Program-made: the position numbers and the translations under genes
Source of the DNA: Variovorax paradoxus
GTDB lineage: Bacteria > Pseudomonadota > Gammaproteobacteria > Burkholderiales > Burkholderiaceae_C
Reading direction: 5' to 3'
Length of the DNA: 64,000 nt
Assembly: GCF_030811855.1 (NCBI RefSeq)
Contig: NZ_JAUSRN010000001.1
Location: 558,001 to 622,000, forward strand
Notes under the pieces: generated by a model
Database searches by the model: none
What the model saw: the letters and a program-made list of their open reading frames with translations, nothing else
What the model was told of the DNA's origin: nothing
Shown: piece after piece, positions 1-8,092 of the stretch
Layout: each line of letters begins with the position of its first letter
Numbering within the stretch: the stretch's first letter is position 1

Positions 1-72
1 AACGCTCCATGAGGGCAAGGCGGCGGCAGCGAGCGCCGGCACGGACGCAAGGAGAAGTTCACGGCGTTTCAT
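1..72 (-). CDS. Exported protein, N-terminal fragment (probable Bug-type binding protein)
   Basis: Only the first 24 codons are inside the window. They start at an ATG and begin MKRRELLLAS, followed by an Ala/Leu-rich stretch ending in LPSWSV. This is a typical bacterial signal peptide with basic residues then a hydrophobic core. The gene diverges from a LysR regulator 89 bases away. In Burkholderiales that arrangement is very common for tripartite-tricarboxylate (Bug/TctC) binding proteins, which often start this way. The family call is inferred from the leader and context only, because the mature protein lies outside the window. Confidence 0.5.
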   Translation of the reverse strand, partial: MKRRELLLASVPALAAAALPSWSV

Positions 73-124
73 GTCTCGGGTCTTTCTGTGTTGGAGTGAT
101 TAGAAGACGCGCGTGGCTATGATT

Positions 125-153
125 CAATCGAGACTTTCCAATCGAATGATTGG
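125..153. promoter_or_regulatory. Probable LysR binding region between divergent genes
   Basis: The 89-base divergent intergenic region holds the heptamer CAATCGA twice, at 125-131 and 139-145. It also holds a perfect inverted repeat, CCAATC-GAAT-GATTGG, at 138-153, a few bases before the LysR start. LysR proteins commonly bind such dyads next to their own gene to control a divergent target. The assignment is an inference from position and symmetry. Confidence 0.4.
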
Positions 154-161
154 CTCCGCTC

Positions 162-1094
162 ATGAATGTGACTCTCCGCCAGCTCCGGGCTTTCGTGCTG
201 GTCGCGCGGCTTGGCAACTTCACCCGCGCCGCGCAGGCCATGCACCTCACGCAGTCGGCCCTGAGTCTCTTGGTGCGCGAACTCGAAAGCGCCATCGAGA
301 CCCGGCTGTTCGACCGCACCACGCGTACCGTGGCCCTGACCGCGGCCGGCAGCGATTTCTTCCCGCGCGCCGAACGCATCCTGGCCGAGCTCGAATCGGC
401 GATCGCAGGCGTGGACAAGCTGGTGGCGCGGGAACGCGGGCGCGTCGTGGTGGCGGCCCCGCTGGTGCTGTCAAGCACCTACCTTCCGCCGATCCTGGCC
501 GCGTTCGGTGCGCAATACCCCGGCATCGAGGTCGTGCTGCAAGACACGCTACCCAACCAGGTGCTGCCGCTGGTCCGCGGCGGTGCGGCTGATGTGGGCA
601 TCGGCACTTTCGCATCGGATGAAGCCGACATCCAGCGCACCCTGCTCTTCTCCGAAGCCATGGCGGCCGCGTTCCCAGCCGGGCATGCGTTCAGCCGCCT
701 GAAGAAACTCAGCTGGGCAGACCTTGCGCAGGAGCCGGTGCTTGCATTGAGCCGCGGCAGCGTGTTCCGCGACCTCACCGAAGCCGGCTTCGCCGCCGCC
801 GGGCTGATGCTGAAGCCCGCACGGGAGGCCAACTATGCGGGCTCCCTCATCGGCATGGTGGATGCCGGGCTCGGCGTCGCGGTTCTTCCCGGCTATGCGG
901 TGAAGCTGGCCGACCCCGCGCGGATCGGCTGGCGCCGCGTGGAGAACCCGTCGATCGACCGAGAGGTCTCGCTCGTGCGGCGCGCAGGCGTTTCGCTCTC
1001 CCACGCGGCGCAAGGCTTCGTCGACTTCATCGTCGCGGCGCCCGGCGCGCAGCAACCCGCGCCGGCCAAGCCGCGCCGACGCAAGCTGACCTAG
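162..1094 (+). CDS. LysR-family transcriptional regulator
   Basis: This is a 310-residue LysR-type regulator. Residues 1-60 carry the winged helix-turn-helix (MNVTLRQLRAF, then TQSALSLLVRELE). The rest is a periplasmic-binding-like effector domain. I chose the ATG at 162 because family members begin at this MNxTLRQL block; a TTG at 150 would add four residues. It diverges from the exported protein at 1-72 and probably controls it. Its TAG stop overlaps the TAG stop of the convergent porin gene inside the palindrome CTAG at 1091-1094. The C-terminus is Ala/Pro/Arg-rich. The effector is unknown. Confidence 0.9.
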   Translation: MNVTLRQLRAFVLVARLGNFTRAAQAMHLTQSALSLLVRELESAIETRLFDRTTRTVALTAAGSDFFPRAERILAELESAIAGVDKLVARERGRVVVAAPLVLSSTYLPPILAAFGAQYPGIEVVLQDTLPNQVLPLVRGGAADVGIGTFASDEADIQRTLLFSEAMAAAFPAGHAFSRLKKLSWADLAQEPVLALSRGSVFRDLTEAGFAAAGLMLKPAREANYAGSLIGMVDAGLGVAVLPGYAVKLADPARIGWRRVENPSIDREVSLVRRAGVSLSHAAQGFVDFIVAAPGAQQPAPAKPRRRKLT

Positions 1095-2380
1095 AACGCG
1101 TGGCGAATGCCCAGGTCGTATCCGCTCGAGGTTCGCGGTGCAAACACGCTGGTGGTGATGAACGCCGGCCCGCCCACCGTCAACGCGGCGCCGTTCTTGT
1201 TGCTGATGCGCGCGACAGTCGCATACAGCGCGGTGCGCTTCGACAGGTTGTGCACGTAGCTGAGGCTGAGCTTGCCGGCTTTGGGATCGGGCACCGGCAC
1301 CAGGGCGGTGGGCGGCGCATCCGTGTCGTAGCTCACCCGTGAATAGGCGGCGCGGATGAGGCCCGGACCCACCGGAACGGTCGCACCGATCAGGTAGCCC
1401 TTGAGGTCCGTGTCGGGCATCGGAAAGAGCGGCGCGGCCGCGTAGTCGCGCGTCTTGCTCACGCGGGACAGTTCGCCGAACAGCTTGACGATGCCGAAGT
1501 CGTACGAGGCGCCCAGGTTGAGTGTCTTCACGTTGTCGGTGGTGCCCGCGAAATAGTCGTCCCCCGCCGTGCTGCTGCCGTAGGCGAGCGCGATGTCCAG
1601 GGGACCGTTGAGATAGCCGACGCGGCCTCCCACATAGCGGCCGGCGCGGCTGCTTGCGACGGCGCCGGCGTTGACCTGGCCGGTGAGCGGGTTCACGCCC
1701 GGCGGCGTGGCGGTGCCCGGGTCGTAGCTGTTGTTCTCGTGCAGCGCGTACATGAACTGGCCATAGAACCCGCCCAGATTGGGAGGCAGGAAGTAGCCGA
1801 TCGAGTTGCTGGCACGCAGGTAGTTGGCATTGCCGCCGAACCCGTTGGCGCCGCCGGTGGTATTGAAAAGGCTGGCTGCGGAGATCAGGTTGGCGCCGAC
1901 ACCGACCGCGGCAAACGGGTCGTACACCGTGTCGTTCCAGAAGGTGGGTGTGAAGTCGCGCCCCAGACGAATTTCGCCGAAGCCGCCCATAAGGCTCACG
2001 GTCGAACGCCGGCTGAAGTTTGCCAGGCCGGTCGCGCCGTCATCGTTGGTGATGGGGCTTTCGAGCCAGAAGCCGGCTGCGAGCCCGCCGCCAAGATCCT
2101 CGGTGCCGCGGAAGCCCAGGCGGCTGTTGTTGTAGGCCGAGTTTGCCAGCGCGGTCCGGCTCACGGTGCGCGAGCCCTGGTTGACATAGAACGGCGATGC
2201 CGGCGTTGCGAAGTTGCGGTCCTCCGACTTGCTGGAGTAATGGCTGACCGACGCGTCGACGACACCGAAGATGGTGACGGACGACTGCGCGCATGCAGCG
2301 CCGGCCGAGCCGAGAACGACCATGCCGAGCAATGAGCTTTTCAGCTTGTCCCGATGGCGCAGAGAGGGGTGGGGCTTCAT
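1091..2380 (-). CDS. Outer-membrane porin, Burkholderiales general-porin type
   Basis: This 429-residue protein has a signal peptide of about 31 residues (cleavage after ACA) followed by SSVTIFGVVDASVS, the usual start of the first strand in betaproteobacterial porins. Repeated amphipathic strands follow, with signatures such as LGFRGTEDLGGGL and GEIRLGRDFTP. It ends in GIRHAF, whose terminal Phe is the signal for beta-barrel assembly. A strong GGAG ribosome site precedes the ATG. It is divergent from the LacI regulator and has a near-consensus promoter with an operator at the start site, so it probably lets the substrate of the neighbouring catabolic operon cross the outer membrane. Confidence 0.93.
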   Translation of the reverse strand: MKPHPSLRHRDKLKSSLLGMVVLGSAGAACAQSSVTIFGVVDASVSHYSSKSEDRNFATPASPFYVNQGSRTVSRTALANSAYNNSRLGFRGTEDLGGGLAAGFWLESPITNDDGATGLANFSRRSTVSLMGGFGEIRLGRDFTPTFWNDTVYDPFAAVGVGANLISAASLFNTTGGANGFGGNANYLRASNSIGYFLPPNLGGFYGQFMYALHENNSYDPGTATPPGVNPLTGQVNAGAVASSRAGRYVGGRVGYLNGPLDIALAYGSSTAGDDYFAGTTDNVKTLNLGASYDFGIVKLFGELSRVSKTRDYAAAPLFPMPDTDLKGYLIGATVPVGPGLIRAAYSRVSYDTDAPPTALVPVPDPKAGKLSLSYVHNLSKRTALYATVARISNKNGAALTVGGPAFITTSVFAPRTSSGYDLGIRHAF

Positions 2381-2471
2381 GTCTTGTCTCCAGTTTTCGT
2401 TGCGATCCAGGCGAGGTGGCCGGACGGCGGATCAATCCGGCCGGCCTTGGGATGCGGCGCTCTCCCATTTG

Positions 2472-2518
2472 TGCTATCGTTAGCATTGATTCTAGAGAGA
2501 CTTTCTAGATGAAGTCAA
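2472..2518 (-). promoter_or_regulatory. Porin promoter with LacI-type operator at the start site
   Basis: On the minus strand a -35 TTGACT (2513-2518) and a -10 TAGAAT (2489-2494) are separated by 18 bases, each one base off consensus. Three bases beyond the -10, at the expected transcription start, lies the near-palindrome TGCTATCGTTAGCA (2472-2485). The operator copy on the livH promoter has the same three-base offset. The spacer also contains two TCTAGA hexamers (2491-2496 and 2504-2509). Repression by the adjacent LacI-family protein is inferred. Confidence 0.7.
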
Positions 2519-2529
2519 ACGGCTTTTTC

Positions 2530-2563
2530 TTGGCATCCGGACATCGTCGTGCTATCGTTAGTG
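2530..2563 (+). promoter_or_regulatory. Promoter of the LacI regulator with embedded operator
   Basis: A -35 TTGGCA (2530-2535) and a -10 TATCGT (2553-2558) are 17 bases apart. The -10 lies inside TGCTATCGTTAGTG (2550-2563), a second copy of the operator seen at the porin promoter. In this copy, and in the one before the FAH-family gene, the operator begins exactly three bases upstream of the -10. This suggests the regulator represses itself. A start codon at 2509 for the regulator would lie upstream of this promoter. Confidence 0.65.
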
Positions 2564-2598
2564 CATTCCCGTACACTGCTCGCGCATATAGTTCGCAC

Positions 2599-3645
2599 AT
2601 GGTCACGATCAAAGACATTGCCCGGCGCCTCGAGGTCTCCGCTTCCACCGTGGGGCGGGCTCTCTCCGACGACCCGCGCATCAGCGCCGCCATGAAGCAG
2701 AAAGTGGCCGAGGTGGCGAACGAGTTGGGCTATGTGGCCAACCGCGCGGCGCGCATGATGCGCGGCGCCTCCAGCAACCTGGTGGGCCTGGTCGTTCCGG
2801 ACATTCGCAACAGCTTCTACTCGACCATCGCGCATGCGCTGTCCAAATGCCTGGAGAGCGCGGACCTGCAACTCACGCTGTCCGAGACCGACGACGACCG
2901 CCTGGTCGAGCTGCGCCACATCCGCGAACTCACCAGCGTCAACGTGGCCGGCATCATCATCGTGCCGACCGCTCGGCCGCATCCGGAGTCGGTGCGACTG
3001 CTCAAGATGACGCCGCGCATCCAGCTGCTGCGCCGACATGCGGCGCTGGGCGAGCACTGGTTCGGCATCGACGACGCGCAGGCGCTGTTCCAGGCCACCC
3101 GTCACCTGGTCGAACTCGGCCATCAGCGCATCGCCTACATCGGCGGCACCACCGATCTGCCCACGGGTGCCGCGCGGCTGCAAGGCTTTCAGAATGCCCT
3201 CGCCGGCAGCAAGGCGGCCACGCATGCGCGCGAGGAACTCGGCGCACCCGCATCGACGGACTTCGGCCGCGACGCGATCCGCCGCCTGCTCGCACTGCGC
3301 ACCCCGCCCACGGCGGTGGTCCTGGGTTCGGTCCAGAACACGCAAGGCGTGCTGGAGGAACTGCTGGCCAGCGGCGTGCGCGTGCCGGAACAGCTGTCCG
3401 TCGTCGGCTTCGGCGACGAACTGGGCTTCCGCTGGTGGGGCCCCGGCCTCACGACCGTGAGCCTGCCGGTCTCCGAACTGGCCACCGCCTGCGGGCTCTG
3501 GTTCATTCACCAGCTGAAGCAAAAGCCAGAAAGCGCGACCCCCTACAGCTCCGTCTCGCCGCCCACACTCGTGGTGCGCGGCAGCACCCGCGCGCTGGAA
3601 ACGGCCAGCGCCAAACGCGGCCAGGCCCGTCTGCTCGCCGACTAG
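2599..3645 (+). CDS. LacI-family transcriptional regulator
   Basis: This is a 348-residue LacI/GalR regulator. Residues 2-25 form the DNA-binding helix-turn-helix (TIKDIARRLEVSASTVGRAL). A hinge with NRAARMMRG follows, then a sugar-binding-like effector domain beginning VGLVVPDIRNSFYS. I chose the ATG at 2599 because LacI proteins start at this MxTIKDIA block; the reading frame is open further upstream, but those codons overlap the promoter. No clear Shine-Dalgarno sequence is visible. It is divergent from the porin and 21 bases upstream of a hydroxyacid dehydrogenase. Four local palindromes near TGCTAACGTTAGCA are its likely operators. The effector is probably the imported substrate or a metabolite of it. 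Confidence 0.93.
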   Translation: MVTIKDIARRLEVSASTVGRALSDDPRISAAMKQKVAEVANELGYVANRAARMMRGASSNLVGLVVPDIRNSFYSTIAHALSKCLESADLQLTLSETDDDRLVELRHIRELTSVNVAGIIIVPTARPHPESVRLLKMTPRIQLLRRHAALGEHWFGIDDAQALFQATRHLVELGHQRIAYIGGTTDLPTGAARLQGFQNALAGSKAATHAREELGAPASTDFGRDAIRRLLALRTPPTAVVLGSVQNTQGVLEELLASGVRVPEQLSVVGFGDELGFRWWGPGLTTVSLPVSELATACGLWFIHQLKQKPESATPYSSVSPPTLVVRGSTRALETASAKRGQARLLAD

Positions 3646-3666
3646 CCATTCCACCCCTATCTCACA

Positions 3667-4632
3667 ATGAACCACACTGTCCTGCTCACCGACTACGCCT
3701 GGCCCGACGACCGCATCGAGAGAAACATCGTCGAAGCCGCCGGCATGCGCCTCGTGAGCGGCCCGGCTACGCCGTTGACGGCTGACGGCATCGAAGCGCT
3801 GGCGCGCGAGCACCAGCCATCGGCCATCCTGACCTGCTGGGCGCCCGTGTCGGCGGCCGCCATCGCCGCGGCGCCGGAACTCCAGATCGTCGCCCGGCTT
3901 GGCGTGGGACTGGACAACATCGCGGTCGATGCCGCCAGCGCGCGGGGCATCTGGGTCACCAACGTGCCCGACTATTGCGTGGAGGAAGTGTCGGACCATG
4001 CAGTCGGCTTCGCGCTCGCATGGACGCGCGGCCTGGTCCGCTTCGACCGCGAAGTGCGCGCCGGCCAGTGGGATCCCGCGACGGCCAGGCTGCGCCGCCT
4101 CGCCGAACTCACCTGCGGCATCGTCGGCTTCGGGCGCATCGGCCGCGCGACCGCGCGCAAGCTCGGCGCGTTCGCCTGCCGCCTGCTGGCACACGATCCC
4201 TATCTTTCCGCCGACGCTGAAGGCGCTCAGAGCGTGGAACTCGACACCCTCTTCTCGCAGAGCGACATCGTGATCGTGCACGCGCCGCTGACGGAAACAA
4301 CGCGGCATCTGGTCAACCGCGAGCGGCTCGCATTGATGCCCCATGGCGGCCTTCTCATCAACGTGAGCCGCGGCGGCGTCGTCGATACGGACGCCGTGAT
4401 CGAGGCCCTTGGCAGCGGCCGGTTGTCCGGCGCCGCGCTCGACGTTCTCGAGTCGGAACCCCACGTTCCGGATGCACTTAGAAGCCATCCCGGCGCGATG
4501 CTCACGCCCCATGTCGCGTTCTCGTCGGATGCGTCTCTGGTCGAGCTGCGCAGGCGTGCGGCCGAGGAAGTGGTGAGAGTGCTCCAGGGCGTTGCGCCAC
4601 AGCAGCCGCGCAACGCCGGACCGCAAAGATAA
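3667..4632 (+). CDS. D-isomer-specific 2-hydroxyacid dehydrogenase
   Basis: This 321-residue enzyme belongs to the NAD-dependent D-2-hydroxyacid dehydrogenase family (phosphoglycerate dehydrogenase/glyoxylate reductase type). The Rossmann glycine motif GFGRIG is at 154-159. The substrate-binding Arg is in NVSRGG (R235), the catalytic Glu in LESEP (E264) and the catalytic His in TPH (H282). It lacks the C-terminal ACT domain of SerA-type enzymes. It lies 21 bases after the LacI regulator on the same strand, so the two are probably cotranscribed. A plausible job is reduction of a 2-oxoacid or oxidation of a 2-hydroxyacid made by the neighbouring pathway; the substrate cannot be read from the sequence. 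Confidence 0.9.
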   Translation: MNHTVLLTDYAWPDDRIERNIVEAAGMRLVSGPATPLTADGIEALAREHQPSAILTCWAPVSAAAIAAAPELQIVARLGVGLDNIAVDAASARGIWVTNVPDYCVEEVSDHAVGFALAWTRGLVRFDREVRAGQWDPATARLRRLAELTCGIVGFGRIGRATARKLGAFACRLLAHDPYLSADAEGAQSVELDTLFSQSDIVIVHAPLTETTRHLVNRERLALMPHGGLLINVSRGGVVDTDAVIEALGSGRLSGAALDVLESEPHVPDALRSHPGAMLTPHVAFSSDASLVELRRRAAEEVVRVLQGVAPQQPRNAGPQR

Positions 4633-4638
4633 GCTTGC

Positions 4639-4658
4639 GGCCCGGCGGAGGCCGGGTT
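4639..4658. terminator. Hairpin between convergent genes
   Basis: CCCGGC (4641-4646) and GCCGGG (4651-4656) form a GC-rich stem around a GGAG loop, between the hydroxyacid dehydrogenase stop and the stop of the convergent kinase gene. There is no T-run on either side, so intrinsic termination is only a possibility. Confidence 0.4.
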
Positions 4659-5662
4659 CAGCGAAGCGCTGCCCGGCCCCACACGCGTGCGATGTGCGAG
4701 AGCTGGCTTGCGGGACGCAGCACCAGCGGCGCGGCGAATGCGCGCACTGCATCGCGCTGGGCCTCTTCGTTCACGTACTCGACCGGCGACTTGCCGTCGA
4801 CGCGGGCCAGCAGCAGCGCGGGCAGCAAGCGGGCCGCGCGTTCCTCCAGCTCTGCGCGCGGCTCCCAGTTCGCCTGCTCGAAGTAGGCATCGGCGAGCGC
4901 GGCGAACGCTGCGAGCAGGGCCTCGCATTGATCCGGACGTGCGAGGCACTTCAGTAAGAGGTGGTTCAGGCAAAAAGCCAGGTCGAAGGCCGGGTCGCCG
5001 TACCAGGCGCACTCCGCGTCGAGCAGCACGGGCCCGCGGGGGCCGACCAGGATGTTCTTCGGACTGACGTCGCCGTGCACCAGGGCGATATGCAGCCCGG
5101 CCGTGTGCTCCACCAGATCCATCAGCGCGGCGCCCAACGCCGGATGGCGCTCTGCCGTCGCGGCGAAGTAGGGTTCGAGGCGCAATGCCCGGAAATTGTC
5201 GGTCGTGTCGAAGGCGGCCGCGAGTTCGGCCCTGCCCGCACTGGCCGCATGCAACTCGCCGAGGACGCGGCCGACCACTTGCGCCGTGTGCGCCGCGACA
5301 TCGCCGGCCATCAGCTGCTCCTTCCACACCGGATGCTCCTCCGGCGCGAGAAAGGACATGGCGAAGAGCCCGGCCTCGGGATCATGGGCGAGCGGACGCG
5401 GCGCATTGTCGGGCGCATGGCGCGCCGCGAACTGCAGCCATGCCCACTCGTAGGCGTTGCGCGACACCGGCGCTTGCCAATCCGCGGACACCTTGAGCTT
5501 GGCCAACGCGCGCTTGATGCACAGCGATCGGCCCGGGAGCTCGACGCGCCAGATATCGGACGACACCCCGCCCGCCAGCGGATGCCATTGCGCCGGCTCC
5601 CCGGCGCGGGCCAATCCCTGCGACACCAGGAAAGCGCCGAGCATGGATTCCGTGCCGATCAC
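4658..5662 (-). CDS. APH-family phosphotransferase (small-molecule kinase)
   Basis: This 334-residue protein has the aminoglycoside-phosphotransferase/choline-kinase fold. The catalytic loop is HGDVSPKNIL and the metal-binding loop is DAECAWYGDPAFDL. The N-terminal lobe contains the glycine-rich GGVSSDIWRVEL and the ATP-contacting CIKRAL. The family phosphorylates hydroxyls of many small molecules, and nothing here points to drug resistance. Its ATGA start overlaps the stop of the upstream dehydrogenase, so it is the last gene of the 11-gene operon. With an enolase-like protein in the same operon, phosphorylation of a pathway intermediate is worth considering, but that is inference. Confidence 0.85.
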   Translation of the reverse strand: MIGTESMLGAFLVSQGLARAGEPAQWHPLAGGVSSDIWRVELPGRSLCIKRALAKLKVSADWQAPVSRNAYEWAWLQFAARHAPDNAPRPLAHDPEAGLFAMSFLAPEEHPVWKEQLMAGDVAAHTAQVVGRVLGELHAASAGRAELAAAFDTTDNFRALRLEPYFAATAERHPALGAALMDLVEHTAGLHIALVHGDVSPKNILVGPRGPVLLDAECAWYGDPAFDLAFCLNHLLLKCLARPDQCEALLAAFAALADAYFEQANWEPRAELEERAARLLPALLLARVDGKSPVEYVNEEAQRDAVRAFAAPLVLRPASQLSHIARVWGRAALR

Positions 5663-6786
5663 GCCGCGTCCACGGCCTGGGGCAGCACGACATAGTTGCT
5701 GAAGCCGCCGTCACGGTCCTTCAGCCCGGAGATCGCCTCGTTCACGCGCGAGAGCGGGAAGGCGCGATGCTCCAGATACGACAGGTCCAGCGTGCCGGTG
5801 CGAACCATCTCGGCCATCTCCTGGCCCTGCGCTGTCGTGAACCAGTTCGATCCGATCAGCTGGATCTGCTCGTCCATCAGCCACTTCACGTCGATCGGCA
5901 GGTCTTCCGCCACGCCGCCCACGTTGACCACCTTGCCGCCGCGGCGCACGCCCCCCATCGAGTCGAGCATGGTGGCCGCGGGCGCCTTCGCGCCCAATGC
6001 GCTGATGGCGAAGTCGGCACCCTCCCCGCCCGTGAGGGACTTGGCCCATTCGCCGGTGGAGCCCTCGCCGAGCCGCATCACCTGGATGCGGTCGGGTGCC
6101 AGCGCCTTGATCCTGGCGAGCAGCCGTTCGTCGCGTCCGGTGCCCAGGATTTGCGACAGGCCCATGGCCAGGCCCAGCATCGTGGCTGCGACGCCCAGCG
6201 TGCCCGTGATGCCGTCGATGAGGGCGACCTGGCCGGGGCCGGCACCCGCGTTCTTCAAGGCGCCGTAGGAGGTGCCCAGATAGCCGAAGCGCCCCGCTTG
6301 CTCGAAGCTCAGGTTGTCCGGCAGGTTGACGATCGCGTACTCCGGCGTCGTCATGTACTGGCTGAAGCCGCCGTACGGATACAGGTCGAAGATGCGCTGG
6401 CCATCACGGCTCGTGCTGAAGTAGCCGTTCAGCGTGAAGTAGCGGCAATGGCTGCGCTGGCCCGCGCGGCAGGCCCTGCAGGAGCCGCAGGAACGCAGCG
6501 GGCTCACGTACACGCGGTCGCCGGGCTTGGCATTGATCACGGCCTCGCCGACCTCCTCGACCACGCCCACGGCGTCCAGCCCGAAGATGGCCGGGAAGCG
6601 CGGCAGGGGCTGGTGCGGAAACCAGGTCGGCCAGTTGTTGATGACGTTGGCCATGTTGGGCACGATGCCGCACGCCATCACCTTCACCAGCAGGTCGCTG
6701 GGCCGGGGCTTGGGGACCGGGATCGTGTCGAGCGACATCGGCGTGCCGAGCGCGTGCAGCCGGGCTGCGGTCATTGTTCTGCTCAT
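5659..6786 (-). CDS. Zinc-type medium-chain alcohol dehydrogenase
   Basis: This 375-residue protein is a member of the medium-chain dehydrogenase/reductase family. The N-terminal GroES-like domain has a catalytic-zinc region (ACGIVPNMANV) and a structural-zinc-like cluster, CGSCRACRAGQRSHC. The NAD(P)-binding domain follows. The usual GxGxxG of the Rossmann fold is replaced by DGITGTLGVAA. It probably oxidises an alcohol or reduces a carbonyl in the pathway of the operon. It begins 21 bases after the binding-protein gene and overlaps the kinase gene by four bases (ATGA). The substrate is unknown. Confidence 0.88.
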   Translation of the reverse strand: MSRTMTAARLHALGTPMSLDTIPVPKPRPSDLLVKVMACGIVPNMANVINNWPTWFPHQPLPRFPAIFGLDAVGVVEEVGEAVINAKPGDRVYVSPLRSCGSCRACRAGQRSHCRYFTLNGYFSTSRDGQRIFDLYPYGGFSQYMTTPEYAIVNLPDNLSFEQAGRFGYLGTSYGALKNAGAGPGQVALIDGITGTLGVAATMLGLAMGLSQILGTGRDERLLARIKALAPDRIQVMRLGEGSTGEWAKSLTGGEGADFAISALGAKAPAATMLDSMGGVRRGGKVVNVGGVAEDLPIDVKWLMDEQIQLIGSNWFTTAQGQEMAEMVRTGTLDLSYLEHRAFPLSRVNEAISGLKDRDGGFSNYVVLPQAVDAA

Positions 6787-6807
6787 GAAAACCTCTTCTT
6801 GAAAAAC

Positions 6808-8031
6808 TTAAGGGGCGACGAATGCCGCGCCCGACGGACGAAACTTGGGCGGCCACACGGTGACCCACTTGCCGTTCTGGGCCTGCTTGATCTTGGTGTC
6901 GGCCGCGCCGCTGTTGAACTTGCCGTCGAAGCGGCGCGTGCCCAGCACGGTGTCGACCGGATTGGCGCGCAGCCATGCGGCCATGGCCTTGTCGTCGAGG
7001 CGGCCGACGCCCTTTGCCGCGGCTTCCAGGATCTGCCAGGCCGCGAACTCCGCCGCGGCCTGGTAGTCGACATGCGGCCAGGAAAGCCCCGCGGCCTTCA
7101 CGCGCTCGTTGTAGGCGGCAACGAATTCGGCCGCGCCGGCGTTCTGCGTGAAGGGTGCGTGGTCCTCGAACCACGTGAGCGTGGTCAGCCCGCCCGCCTG
7201 CGGATTCGACACCGTCGGCCCCGGCGCAGGGAACAGGTGGAACTGGCGCGCAGGCTGGTAGTCGATGCGCTTCATCGCGTCGAGCAGCTGCGCCGCTTCG
7301 AGGCCGACCGCGCCCGACCACAGCAGGTCGGGCGCGGCGTCCTTGATGCGCGCGGCAATGCCGCCGAAGTCGCGCGTTCCGAACTCGTACTCGAGCGACA
7401 GCACGGTCTTCAGGCCCCGCTTGGCCGCGATCTCCTGACCGCCCTTGGCCAGGTCCAGCGCCGAGGGAAACTTGCTGGTGACGAAGGCGATGGTCTTCGG
7501 CGGCGTGGTGGTGCTGGCATAGGCGTCGAGCAGCACCTCGGTATCGGCCAGACGCGGCTCCGGCCCCAGCGGGAGCGCCGGAAACTGCATCTCGTAAGGC
7601 GCCAGGCTCGGGTCGCCGAGGCTGCTCTGGATGAACAGCTTGTTGAAGCGCTGCGCCACGCCCATCGCCGCGATGATCGAGCTGGTGCCATAGGGTCCCA
7701 TCAGAAGGTCGACCTTTTCCCGCGTGATGAGGCGTTCGTACAAAGTGCGCGCGTTGCCCGGCTGCGACTGGTCGTCCAGCAGCATGAGCTCCACCTTGCG
7801 GCCCAGCAGTCCGCCGCGCTTGTTCAGCGCATCGACGAACACTTCGGCCGCCACCTTGTGGATGCCACCGACCGGTGCAAGGGGCCCAGTGAGGGGCAGC
7901 GTGCCGCCCACCCGGATCGGCTCTGCGCCACCGCCACCTTGTGCATGCGCAGGCAAGCCATAGGCCAGCATCAGTGTGCCGGACGCGGCAAGAAGGATTC
8001 GGCGCTGTTGTTGAAATCTGGTGATGCTCAT
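6808..8031 (-). CDS. Periplasmic substrate-binding protein of a LivK-type ABC importer
   Basis: This 407-residue protein belongs to the branched-chain amino-acid binding protein class (type I periplasmic fold). The ATG at 8031 has a good AGGAG site and starts a clear signal peptide ending GLPAHA. The mature protein opens with IRVGGTLPLTGPLAPVGG, the family's ligand-pocket start, and contains LLMGPYGTSSIIAAMGVA. The permease and ATPase genes livH, livM-livG and livF lie upstream in the same operon. In soil betaproteobacteria such systems often import aromatic acids. Beside a ring-cleavage dioxygenase that is the most likely role, though the ligand is inferred. Confidence 0.92.
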   Translation of the reverse strand: MSITRFQQQRRILLAASGTLMLAYGLPAHAQGGGGAEPIRVGGTLPLTGPLAPVGGIHKVAAEVFVDALNKRGGLLGRKVELMLLDDQSQPGNARTLYERLITREKVDLLMGPYGTSSIIAAMGVAQRFNKLFIQSSLGDPSLAPYEMQFPALPLGPEPRLADTEVLLDAYASTTTPPKTIAFVTSKFPSALDLAKGGQEIAAKRGLKTVLSLEYEFGTRDFGGIAARIKDAAPDLLWSGAVGLEAAQLLDAMKRIDYQPARQFHLFPAPGPTVSNPQAGGLTTLTWFEDHAPFTQNAGAAEFVAAYNERVKAAGLSWPHVDYQAAAEFAAWQILEAAAKGVGRLDDKAMAAWLRANPVDTVLGTRRFDGKFNSGAADTKIKQAQNGKWVTVWPPKFRPSGAAFVAP

Positions 8032-8056
8032 CGTTGTCTCCTGGAATTTCGGAAGA

Positions 8057-8078
8057 CCGGCCGGACGGCGCCGGCCGG
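8057..8078 (-). other. Intercistronic hairpin before the binding-protein gene
   Basis: Two copies of CCGGCCGG (8057-8064 and 8071-8078) flank the six-base loop ACGGCG in the 61-base gap between the decarboxylase-like gene and the binding-protein gene. There is no T-run. Such stems between cistrons can slow RNA decay and raise expression of a binding protein relative to its permeases. That role is an inference. Confidence 0.4.
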
Positions 8079-8092
8079 GCGTGCGGCGGCTG

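Noticed and set aside
2515-4752. A 745-codon open frame on the minus strand
   Set aside because: It is the mirror of the LacI and hydroxyacid dehydrogenase genes and shows no domain motifs.
4658-5662. The kinase as an antibiotic-resistance gene
   Set aside because: The APH fold is shared by many small-molecule kinases, and the operon context is catabolic. Nothing in the sequence points to aminoglycosides.
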